Notes: generated by a model not told the origin, from the sequence alone. A stretch of DNA of 64,000 nucleotides from Domibacillus epiphyticus (GCF_001975785.1 NZ_MSFI01000011.1:1-64000), one strand, 5' to 3'; counted from the stretch's first letter, positions 52,002 to 61,741 are shown. Numbers and translations are program-made.

Positions 52002-52598
52002 TTACAGCCAGTTATTTTTCTTTAAATAATCAACAAGCTGATCGACACATTCATCGACAGAATACTGATCTGTATTTAATACTAGTTCCGGCTTGTCCGG
52101 GGCTTCATATGGAGATGAAATACCTGTAAACTCAGGAATCTCACCAGCTCGAGCTTTTTTATACAAACCTTTCGGGTCGCGCTCTTCACATTTTTCAATT
52201 GGGCATTCAACAAACACTTCGATGAATTCGCCTTCTTCAAGAAGAGCACGAACAGTATCACGGTCTTCGCGGAATGGAGAGATAAACGCAGTAAAGACCA
52301 GCTGACCGCTGTCAACAAATAACTTTGCTACTTCGCCAATGCGGCGGATGTTTTCCTTCCGCGCTTCATCAGAGAAGCCAAGGTCTTTATTCAAGCCGTG
52401 GCGAACATTGTCGCCATCTAATACATACGTGTTGACACCCAGATCAAACAAACGGTGCGCAGCTGCATTAGCGACCGTTGATTTGCCGGAACCAGACAGC
52501 CCGGTGAACCAGAGAACTGAGCTGTGGTGTCCATTTTTTTTACGGCGTTCTTCTTTTGTTAGTGACTGATCATGCCAGACGATATTTTTGTTTGTCAT
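52002..52598 (-). CDS. cysC: Adenylylsulfate kinase
   Basis: A 198-residue kinase with P-loop [15 protein letters not shown], the APS-binding [16 protein letters not shown] and [10 protein letters not shown] segments. It phosphorylates adenylylsulfate to PAPS using ATP. It follows sat by 16 bases in the operon. The downstream CysH carries Cys pairs typical of APS-using reductases, so this kinase may be optional for assimilation. Confidence 0.95.
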   Translation of the reverse strand: MTNKNIVWHDQSLTKEERRKKNGHHSSVLWFTGLSGSGKSTVANAAAHRLFDLGVNTYVLDGDNVRHGLNKDLGFSDEARKENIRRIGEVAKLFVDSGQLVFTAFISPFREDRDTVRALLEEGEFIEVFVECPIEKCEERDPKGLYKKARAGEIPEFTGISSPYEAPDKPELVLNTDQYSVDECVDQLVDYLKKNNWL

Positions 52599-52614
52599 TA
52601 TTCTATACCCCTTT

Positions 52615-53754
52615 TTAGCTGTTTGCCGTTTCTTTCATTCCGCGGATCAATACTTCCACCACTTCTTTGCGGCTGAATTCTGACGGTGGAATTTGGCCTG
52701 AACGCAGCATTTCACGCACTTTCGTACCGGAAAGAATCACATGATCCTCTTTTCCATGAGGGCATGTTTTAGATGAAGCCATGTTGCCGCATTTTTTGCA
52801 GAAGAAGCTGTGTTCAAAGAAAAGGAGTGTAATGCCAATTTCTTCAGCAGTAAAGTTTGAAAAGATTTCCTGTGCTTCATATGTGCCATAATAATCACCG
52901 ACACCAGCATGGTCGCGTCCGACGATGAAATGCGTGCATCCATAGTTTTTACGGACAATTGCATGGAAAATCGCTTCTCGCGGTCCAGCATAGCGCATTG
53001 CGGCAGGAAATACAGCCAGTTTCACACGGTCTGCTGGGTAATAGTCACGAAGCAGAACTTGATAGCTTTCCATCCGGATATCCGCTGCTATGTCGTCTGA
53101 TTTTGTTTCACCTACAAGAGGGTTTAGCAATAATGCATCAACGATTTCCAAAGCGGATTTTTGAATGTATTCATGTGCGCGGTGAACCGGGTTGCGTGTC
53201 TGGAAGCCAACAATGCTTTTCCAGCCATTTTCTTTAAAGATGCGGCGTGTTTCCGCTGGATCAAAATAGAACTCTGCAAATTGCTTGCGTTCAATACGTT
53301 TAACGAGTGTTACTGGGCCACCAAGGTAAATATGACCGCGTTCATATACTTTTTTCACGCCTGGATGTGCTTCTTCTGTTGTTTTATACACATTTAGAGC
53401 TTCCACCTGCTGATCTGGCTCATAAATATCCGTAATATTCAAAACACCGTAAACAACACCGTTTTGTTTTAATAGAACTGTATCGCCCGCTGCATAATTA
53501 GATGCATCTTTCACAGGAAGTGTAATCGGCAGACTCCAAACAGTGCCGTTTGCAAGGCGCATGTTTTTTACTACGCTGTGATAATCCGTTTCAGTTAAAA
53601 AGCCTGTTAGTGGGCTGAATGCGCCAGTCGCAATTAGTTCCAAGTCACTTAATGCTGTTGCATCAAGTTCCACTTCTTTGGTGATGCCGGTTAAATCTAG
53701 ATCCGGCTGATATTGGTTAATAAGATGGCCTCCGTGGGCAGCAATGTTTGTCAT
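52615..53754 (-). CDS. sat: Sulfate adenylyltransferase
   Basis: A 379-residue ATP sulfurylase of the homo-oligomeric type with the active-site [11 protein letters not shown] and [12 protein letters not shown] motifs. A zinc-site-like [18 protein letters not shown] segment lies near the C-terminus. It makes adenylylsulfate from sulfate and ATP. It is the second gene of the operon after cysH, as in Bacillus, but without cysP between them. Confidence 0.95.
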   Translation of the reverse strand: MTNIAAHGGHLINQYQPDLDLTGITKEVELDATALSDLELIATGAFSPLTGFLTETDYHSVVKNMRLANGTVWSLPITLPVKDASNYAAGDTVLLKQNGVVYGVLNITDIYEPDQQVEALNVYKTTEEAHPGVKKVYERGHIYLGGPVTLVKRIERKQFAEFYFDPAETRRIFKENGWKSIVGFQTRNPVHRAHEYIQKSALEIVDALLLNPLVGETKSDDIAADIRMESYQVLLRDYYPADRVKLAVFPAAMRYAGPREAIFHAIVRKNYGCTHFIVGRDHAGVGDYYGTYEAQEIFSNFTAEEIGITLLFFEHSFFCKKCGNMASSKTCPHGKEDHVILSGTKVREMLRSGQIPPSEFSRKEVVEVLIRGMKETANS

Positions 53755-53820
53755 GTGTAATAAACCCTCCGATATTGTTTAAATCATATATATATACTTG
53801 GTTTTAGAATCAAAAAAAAA

Positions 53821-54534
53821 TTACGTAGTATGAAGACCGCATTCTGTTTTACCTGAACCGCTCCAGCGTCCAGAACGAATGTCGTCAATTGAAAATGCCG
53901 GCTGAGTGCATGGTGCACAGCCAATGCTTGGATACCCCTGATCATGAAGAATATTGTAATCAAGCTCATGCTTTGTCACATAGCGCCATACTTCCTTCCA
54001 TGTCCAGTGAATAAGCGGGCACACTTTAATTTTTTCAAACCGTTTATCTAAATTTAAAAAGTTTGTATTGGCTCTTGATTCAGACTGTTCGCGGCGGAGT
54101 CCTGAAATCCAAGCTGTTGAAGGTGCAAGTGCTTTTTGAAGCGGAATGATCTTGCGGATTTCACAGCATTTATTCGGGTTTGTTTTAAACAAGTCCGTTC
54201 CGAACTGAGCGGCCTGTTCTTCAATCGTTAAATCCGGCTGCTGGATACGAATGTTTAACTCCGGATACCGTGCTTTTACTTTCTCAATTGTTTCGTACGT
54301 TTCTTTAAAATGATAGTTTGTGTCGAGAAAAACAATTTCAGCGTCTGGCTTAACCTGTGCGATCAAATCGATAAGGACAATCCCTTCAATGCCGAAGCTG
54401 CAAGCGTAAACGAGTTTATCTCCATACGTCTCATAAGCCCATCGGAGCGTTTCAAGTGCTCCTTTTGTTTCCGAATCAGCCGGAAAATCTGGAATTTGCG
54501 CCTGTGCGTCGTTCCATGATTCAAACGTTATCAT
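53821..54534 (-). CDS. cysH: Phosphoadenylyl/adenylyl-sulfate reductase
   Basis: The 237-residue reductase has a PP-loop-like start ([15 protein letters not shown]), the conserved C-terminal catalytic Cys (KTECGLH) and two Cys pairs (NKCCEIRKI and GCAPCTQP). The latter would bind a [4Fe-4S] cluster as in APS-reducing enzymes such as Bacillus CysH. It reduces APS or PAPS to sulfite with thioredoxin. I chose the ATG at 54534 with GAGGTGG upstream rather than the TTG at 54552. Confidence 0.92.
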   Translation of the reverse strand: MITFESWNDAQAQIPDFPADSETKGALETLRWAYETYGDKLVYACSFGIEGIVLIDLIAQVKPDAEIVFLDTNYHFKETYETIEKVKARYPELNIRIQQPDLTIEEQAAQFGTDLFKTNPNKCCEIRKIIPLQKALAPSTAWISGLRREQSESRANTNFLNLDKRFEKIKVCPLIHWTWKEVWRYVTKHELDYNILHDQGYPSIGCAPCTQPAFSIDDIRSGRWSGSGKTECGLHTT

Positions 54535-54572
54535 TTGCTCCACCTCACTCAATATGTCTCTATTTTGAATTT

Positions 54573-54600
54573 AGTTTATCAGAAAATAGTGTAAAGTCAA
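54573..54600 (-). promoter_or_regulatory. Predicted sigma-A promoter of the cysH operon
   Basis: On the minus strand TTGACT (54595-54600) and TAAACT (54573-54578) are separated by 16 bp, 39 bases upstream of the cysH ATG. The gap to the divergent ABC-F gene shows no S-box or T-box structure that I could recognise. Confidence 0.5.
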
Positions 54601-54733
54601 TCCTATTTCTTTACTCGGAATTAAAAAATGTCTTTTTTTCTCTTTATATGTGTTTTCTTTTGTATATGTTCTATTTTCATAAAGGTGATGATATAATCAG
54701 AACCGATGAATTTATTTTGGGAGGATAAAAAAT

Positions 54734-56356
54734 TTGATTACTGTACAAGATGTCAGTCTTCGCTTTGGCGATAAGAAATTGTTTGAAGATATTAATTTAA
54801 AATTCACACCGGGTAACTGCTACGGATTGATTGGCGCGAATGGTGCAGGAAAGTCCACATTTGTCAGAATTTTGTCCGGTGAACTTGAACCGCAGACAGG
54901 TCATGTATCCATGCCAAAAGATGCACGGCTTGCTGTATTAAAACAGAATCACTTTGAATATGAAGAGTTTGGTGTGCTGGAAACCGTTATGATGGGCCAC
55001 GCCCGGCTTTATGAAGTCATGAAAGAAAAAGATGCGATTTATATGAAAGCAGATTTCACAGATGAAGACGGGATGCGTGCAGCGGAACTTGAAGGAGAAT
55101 TTGCTGAAATGAACGGCTGGGAAGCGGAATCAGAAGCGGCGATTTTATTGTCCGGCCTGGGTATTCCAGAGTCTCTTCATGATAAGCAGATGTCCGACCT
55201 GGACGGTTCAGATAAAGTGAAAGTATTGCTCGCACAGGCATTATTCGGGAAGCCGGACGTGCTGCTTCTCGATGAGCCGACGAACCATCTGGACATTGAA
55301 GCGATCCGCTGGCTGGAAGAATTTTTAATCAACTTTGAAAATACTGTTATTGTCGTATCCCATGACCGTCATTTCTTAAATAAAGTGTGTACGCACACAG
55401 CGGATCTTGATTTCGGCAAAATTCAAATTTACGCTGGTAACTACGATTTCTGGTACGAATCAAGCCAGCTTGCTCAAAAGCTACAGTCAGATGCAAATAA
55501 GAAAAAAGAAGAAAAAATTAAAGAGCTCCAGGCGTTTATTGCCCGCTTTAGTGCGAACGCATCGAAATCAAAACAGGCGACGTCACGGAAAAAGTCACTC
55601 GACAAAATTACACTTGATGATATTAAGCCATCCTCACGCCGCTACCCATACGTTCAATTTCAGCCTGAACGTGAAATTGGAAATGATGTTCTTCGGGTAG
55701 AAAGTATTTCGAAAACAATTGACGGTGTTAAAGTACTTGATAACGTCAGCTTTATTATGAACAAAGATGATAAAATCGCATTTGTCGGAACGAACGAAGC
55801 GGCGAAAACAGCTTTATTTAAAATTTTAGCCGGTGAAATGGAGCCGGACGAAGGCTCTTACAAATGGGGCATAACAACGACTCAAGCATATTTCCCGAAA
55901 GATAACTCCGAATACTTTGAGGGTTCAGAGTTGACGCTCGTGGAATGGCTCCGTCAATTCTCTCCGGCAGATGAAAGTGAAAGCTTCCTGCGCGGGTTCC
56001 TTGGACGCATGCTCTTCTCAGGTGAAGAGGCGTTGAAAAAGGCAAGTGTTCTGTCAGGAGGAGAAAAAGTACGCTGCATGCTTTCGAAAATGATGCTCTC
56101 CGGTGCAAACATCCTGCTTCTTGATGAGCCGACGAACCATCTCGATCTTGAATCGATTACAGCACTTAACAACGGACTTATCAACTTTAAAGGCTCGATG
56201 ATCTTTGCATCACATGACCACCAATTTGTCCAGTCAACTGCGAACCGGATTATTGATATTACACCAAAAGGCGTGATTGATAAGCAAATGACATACGACG
56301 AATACTTAGATGATCCGGAACTTCAGAAAAAAGTAAAACAAATGTATGCATCTTAA
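54734..56356 (+). CDS. ABC-F family ATPase (YkpA/YbiT type)
   Basis: This soluble protein of 540 residues has two ABC domains joined by a charged coiled-coil linker (about 245-300). Domain 1 has Walker A GANGAGKST and LLLDEPTNHLD; domain 2 has LSGGEK and a second LLLDEPTNHLD. The first signature is degenerate (LDGSDKVK) and the second Walker A reads GTNEAAKT, a deviation also seen in the YkpA group. ABC-F proteins act on the ribosome. Translation starts at a TTG with GGGAGG about 10 bases upstream. A TGATATAAT extended -10 lies at 54689-54697. Confidence 0.9.
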   Translation: MITVQDVSLRFGDKKLFEDINLKFTPGNCYGLIGANGAGKSTFVRILSGELEPQTGHVSMPKDARLAVLKQNHFEYEEFGVLETVMMGHARLYEVMKEKDAIYMKADFTDEDGMRAAELEGEFAEMNGWEAESEAAILLSGLGIPESLHDKQMSDLDGSDKVKVLLAQALFGKPDVLLLDEPTNHLDIEAIRWLEEFLINFENTVIVVSHDRHFLNKVCTHTADLDFGKIQIYAGNYDFWYESSQLAQKLQSDANKKKEEKIKELQAFIARFSANASKSKQATSRKKSLDKITLDDIKPSSRRYPYVQFQPEREIGNDVLRVESISKTIDGVKVLDNVSFIMNKDDKIAFVGTNEAAKTALFKILAGEMEPDEGSYKWGITTTQAYFPKDNSEYFEGSELTLVEWLRQFSPADESESFLRGFLGRMLFSGEEALKKASVLSGGEKVRCMLSKMMLSGANILLLDEPTNHLDLESITALNNGLINFKGSMIFASHDHQFVQSTANRIIDITPKGVIDKQMTYDEYLDDPELQKKVKQMYAS

Positions 56357-56358
56357 TA

Positions 56359-56396
56359 AAAAAGACGGCTCCCTTTGAAAGGAGTCGTCTTTTTAT
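56359..56396 (+). terminator. Terminator of the ABC-F gene
   Basis: AAAAGACGGCTCC and GGAGTCGTCTTTTT form a stem with one G-T pair and a T run, directly after the stop codon. Confidence 0.8.
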
Positions 56397-56433
56397 TTAG
56401 ACATCATCATAACCGCACTGTTACAGCTGCGTT

Positions 56434-57753
56434 CTATTTCGCGCGGCGGGCTGCTTGCTGCAGCGGATCCCATACACCATTAACAGGAGGGGAATAGCTT
56501 AAATCCAGGTCTTCTAACTCTTCGATCGTCATTCGATTAAAAAGAGCTGCAGCGAGCACGTCGATCCGTTTTTCAGCACCACTTTTTCCGATTGCCTGTC
56601 CGCCAAGCAGACGGCCAGTATCCCGATGGTATAAAAGCTTGAGATGAAGCGGCTCTGCATCCGGATAATAACCAGCTTTATTGGTAGTTTGAATGCTTGA
56701 TGTTTTATACGGGATGCCGCTTTTGTTGAGCTGTGTTTCAGTTAATCCTGTGGATGCGGCGATCAAGTCAAAAAACTTGATAACGGAAGTACCGGCAACC
56801 CCTTTAAACGTTCGTAATTTACCAGCCATGTTTAATCCTGCAATACGTCCCTGCTTATTCGCTGTCGTCCCGAGCGGAATGTAATCAGGTTTTTGTTTGA
56901 CGATGTGAAAATGGGTTGCACAGTCGCCCGCCGCATAAATACCGGGTATGGATGTTTCCAGTTTGTCATTGACGACAATGGCTCCGTTTTCGAGCATACG
57001 GATGCCAGTCTGTTTTAAAAAAGCAGTATTCGGGCGGATACCGACAGATACAATGATGAGATCCGCTTTATACGTATTGCCGTTTGTTTTAACCTGTCCG
57101 TCTTCAATGGCTTGCACCTCTTCATTTAATGTTACTATTACGCCATTACGTTCAGCTTCTAACTGAAGAAGCTCAGCCATATCAGGATCAAACATGGAGG
57201 CAATTTGGCTGCCTCGTTGAATGATTCGGATCTTTTTTTTCAACCGATGGATGTTTTCAGCGAGTTCAAGGCCTATATAGCCGGCACCGATAATCACGAC
57301 TTCCTCGACGTCATCGCGTAAATCGTTCAAGAGCCTTACCGTATCCGGAATGGTTTTTACAACATGAATATTTTCTGCAGTAACGCCTTTCCACAATGGT
57401 AAAAGAGGGCTCCCGCCTGTGGCAATAAGTAATTTATCATACGGAACCTCAAATGGCTGCCCGTTTTCATGATTCGTACCGGTGACGATTCTCTCCTGAG
57501 GGTTAACCGATGTTGCCTCATGCAAGATACGGGCATCAATGCCATATTTAGAGCGGAATGTTTCAACCTTTCTAGCGATCAATTTCTCAGTCGATTCAAT
57601 TAAGCCGCCGACAACATACGGCAGTCCGCATTGACCGTATGAGTAGATGCTTCCTTTCTCGAGCACCGTGATTTCTGCCTGATCGTCGTTGCGAACAATT
57701 TGCATCGCCGCACTCATTCCGGCTGCATCCCCGCCAATGATGACGTATCTCAT
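56434..57753 (-). CDS. Pyridine nucleotide-disulfide oxidoreductase, CoA-disulfide reductase/NADH oxidase type
   Basis: A 439-residue flavoprotein with an N-terminal FAD motif (VIIGGDAAGMSAAMQI), the single redox Cys in YSYGQCGLPYVVGG and an NAD(P) motif (VVIIGAGYIGLELAE). The C-terminal dimerisation domain is present. Such enzymes reduce CoA disulfide or polysulfide, or oxidise NADH with O2. The Cys environment cannot distinguish these activities. It overlaps the preceding GNAT gene by one base, so the two form an operon. Confidence 0.87.
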   Translation of the reverse strand: MRYVIIGGDAAGMSAAMQIVRNDDQAEITVLEKGSIYSYGQCGLPYVVGGLIESTEKLIARKVETFRSKYGIDARILHEATSVNPQERIVTGTNHENGQPFEVPYDKLLIATGGSPLLPLWKGVTAENIHVVKTIPDTVRLLNDLRDDVEEVVIIGAGYIGLELAENIHRLKKKIRIIQRGSQIASMFDPDMAELLQLEAERNGVIVTLNEEVQAIEDGQVKTNGNTYKADLIIVSVGIRPNTAFLKQTGIRMLENGAIVVNDKLETSIPGIYAAGDCATHFHIVKQKPDYIPLGTTANKQGRIAGLNMAGKLRTFKGVAGTSVIKFFDLIAASTGLTETQLNKSGIPYKTSSIQTTNKAGYYPDAEPLHLKLLYHRDTGRLLGGQAIGKSGAEKRIDVLAAALFNRMTIEELEDLDLSYSPPVNGVWDPLQQAARRAK

Positions 57754-58031
57754 TATTTCACTACCGATACATCGTCATACTCACGGCCACGGTCGAACTT
57801 GGCTACTACATAGGAACATGTCGGAACAATCTTCAAGTCATTTTCGCGCGCATATCCAACAAGAGCATCCAGCAGCTGACCTGCTGTTCCGCCGCCGCGC
57901 AATTCCTCGGATACATACGTATGATTCGCATTAATTTTCCCTTCTCCGGCTGGAACGTACGTGATTTCAGCTACGCGGCGTCCCTCTTTTTCTATATAAA
58001 ACATACCCTCTTTATGATGAATTGTTTCCAC
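57753..58031 (-). CDS. GNAT family N-acetyltransferase (YjdJ type)
   Basis: The 92-residue protein matches the short COG2388 group of GNAT folds (NHTYVSEELRGGGTAGQLLDALVGYARENDLKIVPTCSYV). It keeps the acetyl-CoA loop region (RGGGTAGQLL) but is about half the length of ordinary acetyltransferases. The substrate is unknown. AAAGGAG lies before the ATG. It is translationally coupled to the downstream flavoprotein gene. Confidence 0.85.
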   Translation of the reverse strand: METIHHKEGMFYIEKEGRRVAEITYVPAGEGKINANHTYVSEELRGGGTAGQLLDALVGYARENDLKIVPTCSYVVAKFDRGREYDDVSVVK

Positions 58032-58184
58032 TTTAAAAACTCCTTTCTCATTGTTTTATGATGGTATTATACCCATATCTATATAAATCCTTAAACCCAT
58101 TATGAATTTCTGGACAAGAATATTCAAAGATAATTATGGTACAATATAAACACAATTTGAAAGTCGGAAAGGAGTTGTCGTCAC

Positions 58185-58838
58185 TTGAAAGACCGCTCGA
58201 CAACACACATTTTTTCAAAAGGAGAAGAAATCGCCAATTCGATTACACATGGCATCGGCGCATTGCTCAGCGTCGCTGCGCTCGTATTGCTCATTGTCTT
58301 CTCTGCACTGCACGGGAACGGATGGCATTTAGCGGGTTTTATGGTATTCGGTATTACGATGGTTTTACTATATATGTCGTCGACACTCGTTCATAGTTTT
58401 CCTCAAGGCAGGGTGAAGGACTTGTTTGAGATTTTTGATCACTCGTCCATTTACCTTTTTATCGCCGGCACCTATACACCATTTCTATTAATTGCAGTAA
58501 AAGGCGCGCTCGGCTGGTGGCTGTTTGGTGCAGTTTGGGGACTGGCACTGGGCGGAACGATCTTTAAATGTTTCTTTGTTAAAAGGTTCGTTGTTATGTC
58601 GACTGTTGTTTATGTCATAATGGGCTGGCTTATCGTGTTTGCCTGGGATCGGCTCGTTGATGCGCTATCCCCCTCCACTTTATCCTTTCTCGTTATAGGC
58701 GGCATTTTTTATACAGTCGGCGCCATCTTTTATGTGTGGCGGGGATTTAAGTATCATCATATGATTTGGCATCTTTTTGTGCTTGCCGGCAGTATTTTTC
58801 ATTTCTTTGCTGTTCTTGGTTTGCTTCCGGACGCCTAA
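58185..58838 (+). CDS. Hemolysin III/TrhA family membrane protein
   Basis: A 217-residue protein with seven helices of the PAQR/hemolysin III family. It shows EEIANSITHGIGALLS near the N-terminus, FDHSSIYLFIAGTYTPFLL in the middle and HHMIWHLFVLAGSIFHFFAV at the end, which carry the conserved metal-binding Asp and His residues. Members influence membrane fluidity. Translation starts at a TTG at 58185 with AAAGGAG upstream. Confidence 0.9.
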   Translation: MKDRSTTHIFSKGEEIANSITHGIGALLSVAALVLLIVFSALHGNGWHLAGFMVFGITMVLLYMSSTLVHSFPQGRVKDLFEIFDHSSIYLFIAGTYTPFLLIAVKGALGWWLFGAVWGLALGGTIFKCFFVKRFVVMSTVVYVIMGWLIVFAWDRLVDALSPSTLSFLVIGGIFYTVGAIFYVWRGFKYHHMIWHLFVLAGSIFHFFAVLGLLPDA

Positions 58839-58869
58839 AAACCATTCCCGAAATTCGGGAATGGTTTTT
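58837..58869. terminator. Terminator of the hemolysin III gene
   Basis: AAAAACCATTCCCGAA (58837-58852) and TTCGGGAATGGTTTTT (58854-58869) form a long perfect stem that can also serve the convergent exporter gene. Confidence 0.85.
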
Positions 58870-58959
58870 ATATTGTTTATCCTTTACATTTGTACGCCTT
58901 CTATTCATCTAAATCCCACAGCAAATTAAACGCTTTCAAACAAGATAAAATAAAATCTA

Positions 58960-60159
58960 TTATAATTGTTGACTCCGTAACTTTGCATCAGACGGTAAAA
59001 AGACGGCGATTACTCCTAACAGCGGCAGAGCCCCGGCTAACAACATGACACTTCTGATTCCAAATGAATCTGCCATCATTCCAAACAAAACAGCGCCAAG
59101 AGCACCCATTCCGAATGCAAGTCCGACAATAAGACCTGATGCCATCCCTACTTTTCCCGGCAATAGCTCCTGTGCATACACCACCGCAACGCTGAAACTC
59201 GATAAAATAATGAATCCTGTAATGATTAAAACAGGCAAGACCGCAAACTCTGGCAGGTGCGGAAGCATCAGTGTAAACGGAACCGCTCCAATCATGGAAA
59301 AGAGAAGAACATTTTTCCTGCCGAACCGATCGGCAAGCGGTCCGCCAAAAAATGTGCCCGCAACACCTGCGCCTAAAAAAGCAAACAAATAAAACTGCGC
59401 TTTTTGGATCGAAAATCCGTACCCTTCTATTAAATAAAACTGATAAAAATTTGTGATGGCAGCTGAGTACCAGGAACGTGCGAAAACAAATAGAATCAGC
59501 AACAAGATCGCTAGTTTCATTGCATTTGGTATAGAGAGAGATGAATCTTTCCCCGATTTATTATGAGACGTACCCGTATTTATCATTTGTTTCTTGTACC
59601 AAATTGATACGTTATAAAGTAAAAAAATACCTGCTAACGTTACTGCTGTAAATAACAAGGCACCTATTTGACCAAACGGTACGAATAAAAGTGCTGTAAA
59701 AACAGGGGCTAGTGATTGACCTCCGTTTCCTCCCATCTGATAAATGGATTGTGCCAAACCTCTTTTAGAACCGGCAGCCATAAAGGCAACACGTGATCCT
59801 TCAGGGTGAAAGACAGCTGAACCTAATCCAATAAATAAAGCAGCTAGCAAAACGAGAAGAAAGTTTGGCGCAAGAGCATAGCCAATCACACCAGCAGTTG
59901 ACAGCACCATGGCAAACGGCAAAAAATACGGCCGGGGTTTTACATCTGCAGCCGCGCCAAAAACAGGCTGCATAATCGATGAAGTCATGTTTAACATAAA
60001 CGCGATCCAGCCAAGTTGAGAATAAGATAAGTCCAGTGACTTTTCCAGAATCGGAAACATAGCCGGTACAACTGATTGAATGGAGTCATTAATAAAATGG
60101 CCGCCGCTGATCGCAAATAAAACTCCATACGTTGTATATTGCGTGTTTATTTTACTCAA
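58960..60159 (-). CDS. MFS transporter, fosmidomycin resistance (Fsr) type
   Basis: This 12-helix permease of 399 residues has the Fsr-type opening (ISGGHFINDSIQSVVPAMFPIL) and FGGPLADRFGRKNVL in the second half. Family members export drugs or organic acids by proton antiport. It is on the same strand as rtp, separated from it by a terminator. The name reflects homology only; resistance is not shown. Confidence 0.85.
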   Translation of the reverse strand: MSKINTQYTTYGVLFAISGGHFINDSIQSVVPAMFPILEKSLDLSYSQLGWIAFMLNMTSSIMQPVFGAAADVKPRPYFLPFAMVLSTAGVIGYALAPNFLLVLLAALFIGLGSAVFHPEGSRVAFMAAGSKRGLAQSIYQMGGNGGQSLAPVFTALLFVPFGQIGALLFTAVTLAGIFLLYNVSIWYKKQMINTGTSHNKSGKDSSLSIPNAMKLAILLLILFVFARSWYSAAITNFYQFYLIEGYGFSIQKAQFYLFAFLGAGVAGTFFGGPLADRFGRKNVLLFSMIGAVPFTLMLPHLPEFAVLPVLIITGFIILSSFSVAVVYAQELLPGKVGMASGLIVGLAFGMGALGAVLFGMMADSFGIRSVMLLAGALPLLGVIAVFLPSDAKLRSQQL

Positions 60160-60200
60160 AAATGTGTCCTCCTTTCATTATTTAGACAATCGAAATATTT

Positions 60201-60225
60201 AAAAAAGCTTCTGCTAAGCAGAAGC
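60201..60225 (-). terminator. Terminator of rtp
   Basis: GCTTCTGCT and AGCAGAAGC are perfectly complementary around 60207-60225, and on the minus strand a T run follows the stem. Confidence 0.75.
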
Positions 60226-60250
60226 AATGAATACTTGAATTATATCGAAT

Positions 60251-60610
60251 TTAATAGACGTCTTCCAGGGCTTTTCTTAATAATGACATACTGCGGTCAA
60301 GGTCGGTTTTGACCTGTTTTTTATAAAGTTTCGCTTTTTCATAATCCGCAAATTGATAAATGACAATTTCTTTATACTTTGCCCCCTCCTGCACTTTTTT
60401 TTGACGCTTAAGGATGCCATCATCAATTAGTTCGTGCAGCGACCGGTATATTTCTGAATGGTTTGGCTCATAACCAAATGGTTTAAAAGAGGCTTTTAAT
60501 TCATCCATTGCCTGCATCCCATACATTTTATGTTCTTCTACAAACCGAATCATATATAACTTTAAGAAAGCACGCTGTTTAATTAAGAATTTCCCTTCTC
60601 CTCTTGGCAT
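60251..60610 (-). CDS. rtp: Replication termination protein (RTP) homologue
   Basis: A 119-residue winged-helix protein that follows B. subtilis RTP (122 aa) along nearly its whole length. The match covers FLIKQRAFLKLYMI at the N-terminus, PNHSEIYRSLHELIDDGILK in the DNA-recognition region and YQFADYEKAKLYKKQVKTDLDR in the dimerising helix. RTP binds Ter sites and blocks replication forks in one direction. PadR-type regulators share the fold, but the detailed match is to RTP. A Ter-like site lies 76 bases upstream, as expected for the gene. Confidence 0.85.
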   Translation of the reverse strand: MPRGEGKFLIKQRAFLKLYMIRFVEEHKMYGMQAMDELKASFKPFGYEPNHSEIYRSLHELIDDGILKRQKKVQEGAKYKEIVIYQFADYEKAKLYKKQVKTDLDRSMSLLRKALEDVY

Positions 60611-60685
60611 ACATTCACGTCCAGTCTATAATGTTTTCTTTATTTTAACACATTGAATTATAGACTTCTTTTGTTTTTAGAAAAT

Positions 60686-60714
60686 TTGAATTTTGCACAT
60701 AATTTATTATGTTA
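60686..60714 (-). other. Candidate replication Ter site
   Basis: On the minus strand this 29-bp segment begins TAACATAATAAATT and continues ATGTGCAAAATTCAA. It resembles the B. subtilis Ter consensus (KMACTAANWNNW followed by CTATGTACYAAAT), with most mismatches in the last bases. It lies between rtp and the SpoVAD-type gene, overlapping the stop codon of the latter. The match is imperfect and was made by eye. Confidence 0.4.
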
Positions 60715-61689
60715 AAATCTTCTTAATTCAACTGCGTGTGCAATGCAAGGAATAGAGTCTTTCTGCAAAACTGATAATGGGGAGAGGAGAGCGCCAGTAG
60801 CCGCTATTAAAACTCGTGACCATTCGCCGGCCTTCATTTTTTGATAGATGTGCCCGCATGTAACGGCTGCGGAACATCCTGCCCCAGAACCGCCGGAAAA
60901 AACTTGCGGTTCAGAACCATATAGTAATTCACCACAATCCAAAACAGATGTTTGGGACAAATTCATCCCGCTTTCTTTTAACAATTTGATCGCAATTTGT
61001 TTTCCAATTCTGCCTAAATCCCCGGTAATAATACAATCATATTCATGCGGTTCCTGCACATGACGGATAATTGTGTCTGCTGCAGCAGGTGCCATGGCGC
61101 TTCCCATGTTATACGGGTCTTTTATTCCGTAGTCGATCACCCGGCCTGGTGACGCTGAATGGATGTAAGGCCCCTCACCGCTTAAAGACAGAATCGCTGC
61201 TCCACATGCAGTTGCCGTCCACTGAGAAACAGGCGGCTTTTGACCTCCATATTCGGTTGGGTAGCGAAACTGTTTTTCAACGGCGGAGTGATGGCTTGCT
61301 GCTGCAGTCAGCACATGTTTCGCGTAGCCGCCATCAATGAGTGCCGCTCCGGTCATAAAACCCGCCATCGATGTCGCACAGGCATTGTACAAACCAATAA
61401 AGGGAATTGACAGCGTACGTGCCGCAAAGTTTGTCGGCGTCATTTGGTTAATTAAATCGCCTGCTAAAAAAACGTCAACTTCCGCATTTTTTAATTCCGC
61501 TTTTTTCATTGCATGAACGGAAGCATCTTCCATTAACCGTCTCTGTGCTTTTTCAAAGCTGCCTTCTCCCCCGTCTAGCTTATCAAAAAATTGATCAAAT
61601 GAAGAGGCTAGCGGACCTTTCGCTTCAAACGGCCCTCCAACGGCGGATGCAGCTTTGATGACAGGTTTTGTCTTAAAAATCCAGGCCAT
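60712..61689 (-). CDS. SpoVAD-type (thiolase-fold) sporulation protein
   Basis: A 325-residue thiolase-fold protein with the SpoVAD signatures FLAGDLINQMTPTNFAARTL, NACATSMAGF, RYPTEYGGQKPPVSQWT and MGSAMAPAAADTI. SpoVAD binds dipicolinic acid and works with other SpoVA proteins in loading it into the spore. Here the gene stands alone, without spoVAC or spoVAE, so it is probably a second copy rather than the main operon member. An AAAAGGATG site precedes the ATG. Confidence 0.85.
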   Translation of the reverse strand: MAWIFKTKPVIKAASAVGGPFEAKGPLASSFDQFFDKLDGGEGSFEKAQRRLMEDASVHAMKKAELKNAEVDVFLAGDLINQMTPTNFAARTLSIPFIGLYNACATSMAGFMTGAALIDGGYAKHVLTAAASHHSAVEKQFRYPTEYGGQKPPVSQWTATACGAAILSLSGEGPYIHSASPGRVIDYGIKDPYNMGSAMAPAAADTIIRHVQEPHEYDCIITGDLGRIGKQIAIKLLKESGMNLSQTSVLDCGELLYGSEPQVFSGGSGAGCSAAVTCGHIYQKMKAGEWSRVLIAATGALLSPLSVLQKDSIPCIAHAVELRRF

Positions 61690-61741
61690 GGTTGAATCAT
61701 CCTTTTCTTACTAGAATTGGTCCAGCCCCTATTTTTTATTC

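Noticed and set aside
60251-60610. PadR-family regulator assignment for the winged-helix protein
   Set aside because: The fold is shared, but the residue-by-residue match runs along the whole of RTP and a Ter-like site lies upstream.
60620-60670. Second Ter-like sequence (AATGTGTTAAAAT on the minus strand)
   Set aside because: Too many mismatches to the consensus, especially in the CTATGTAC core.
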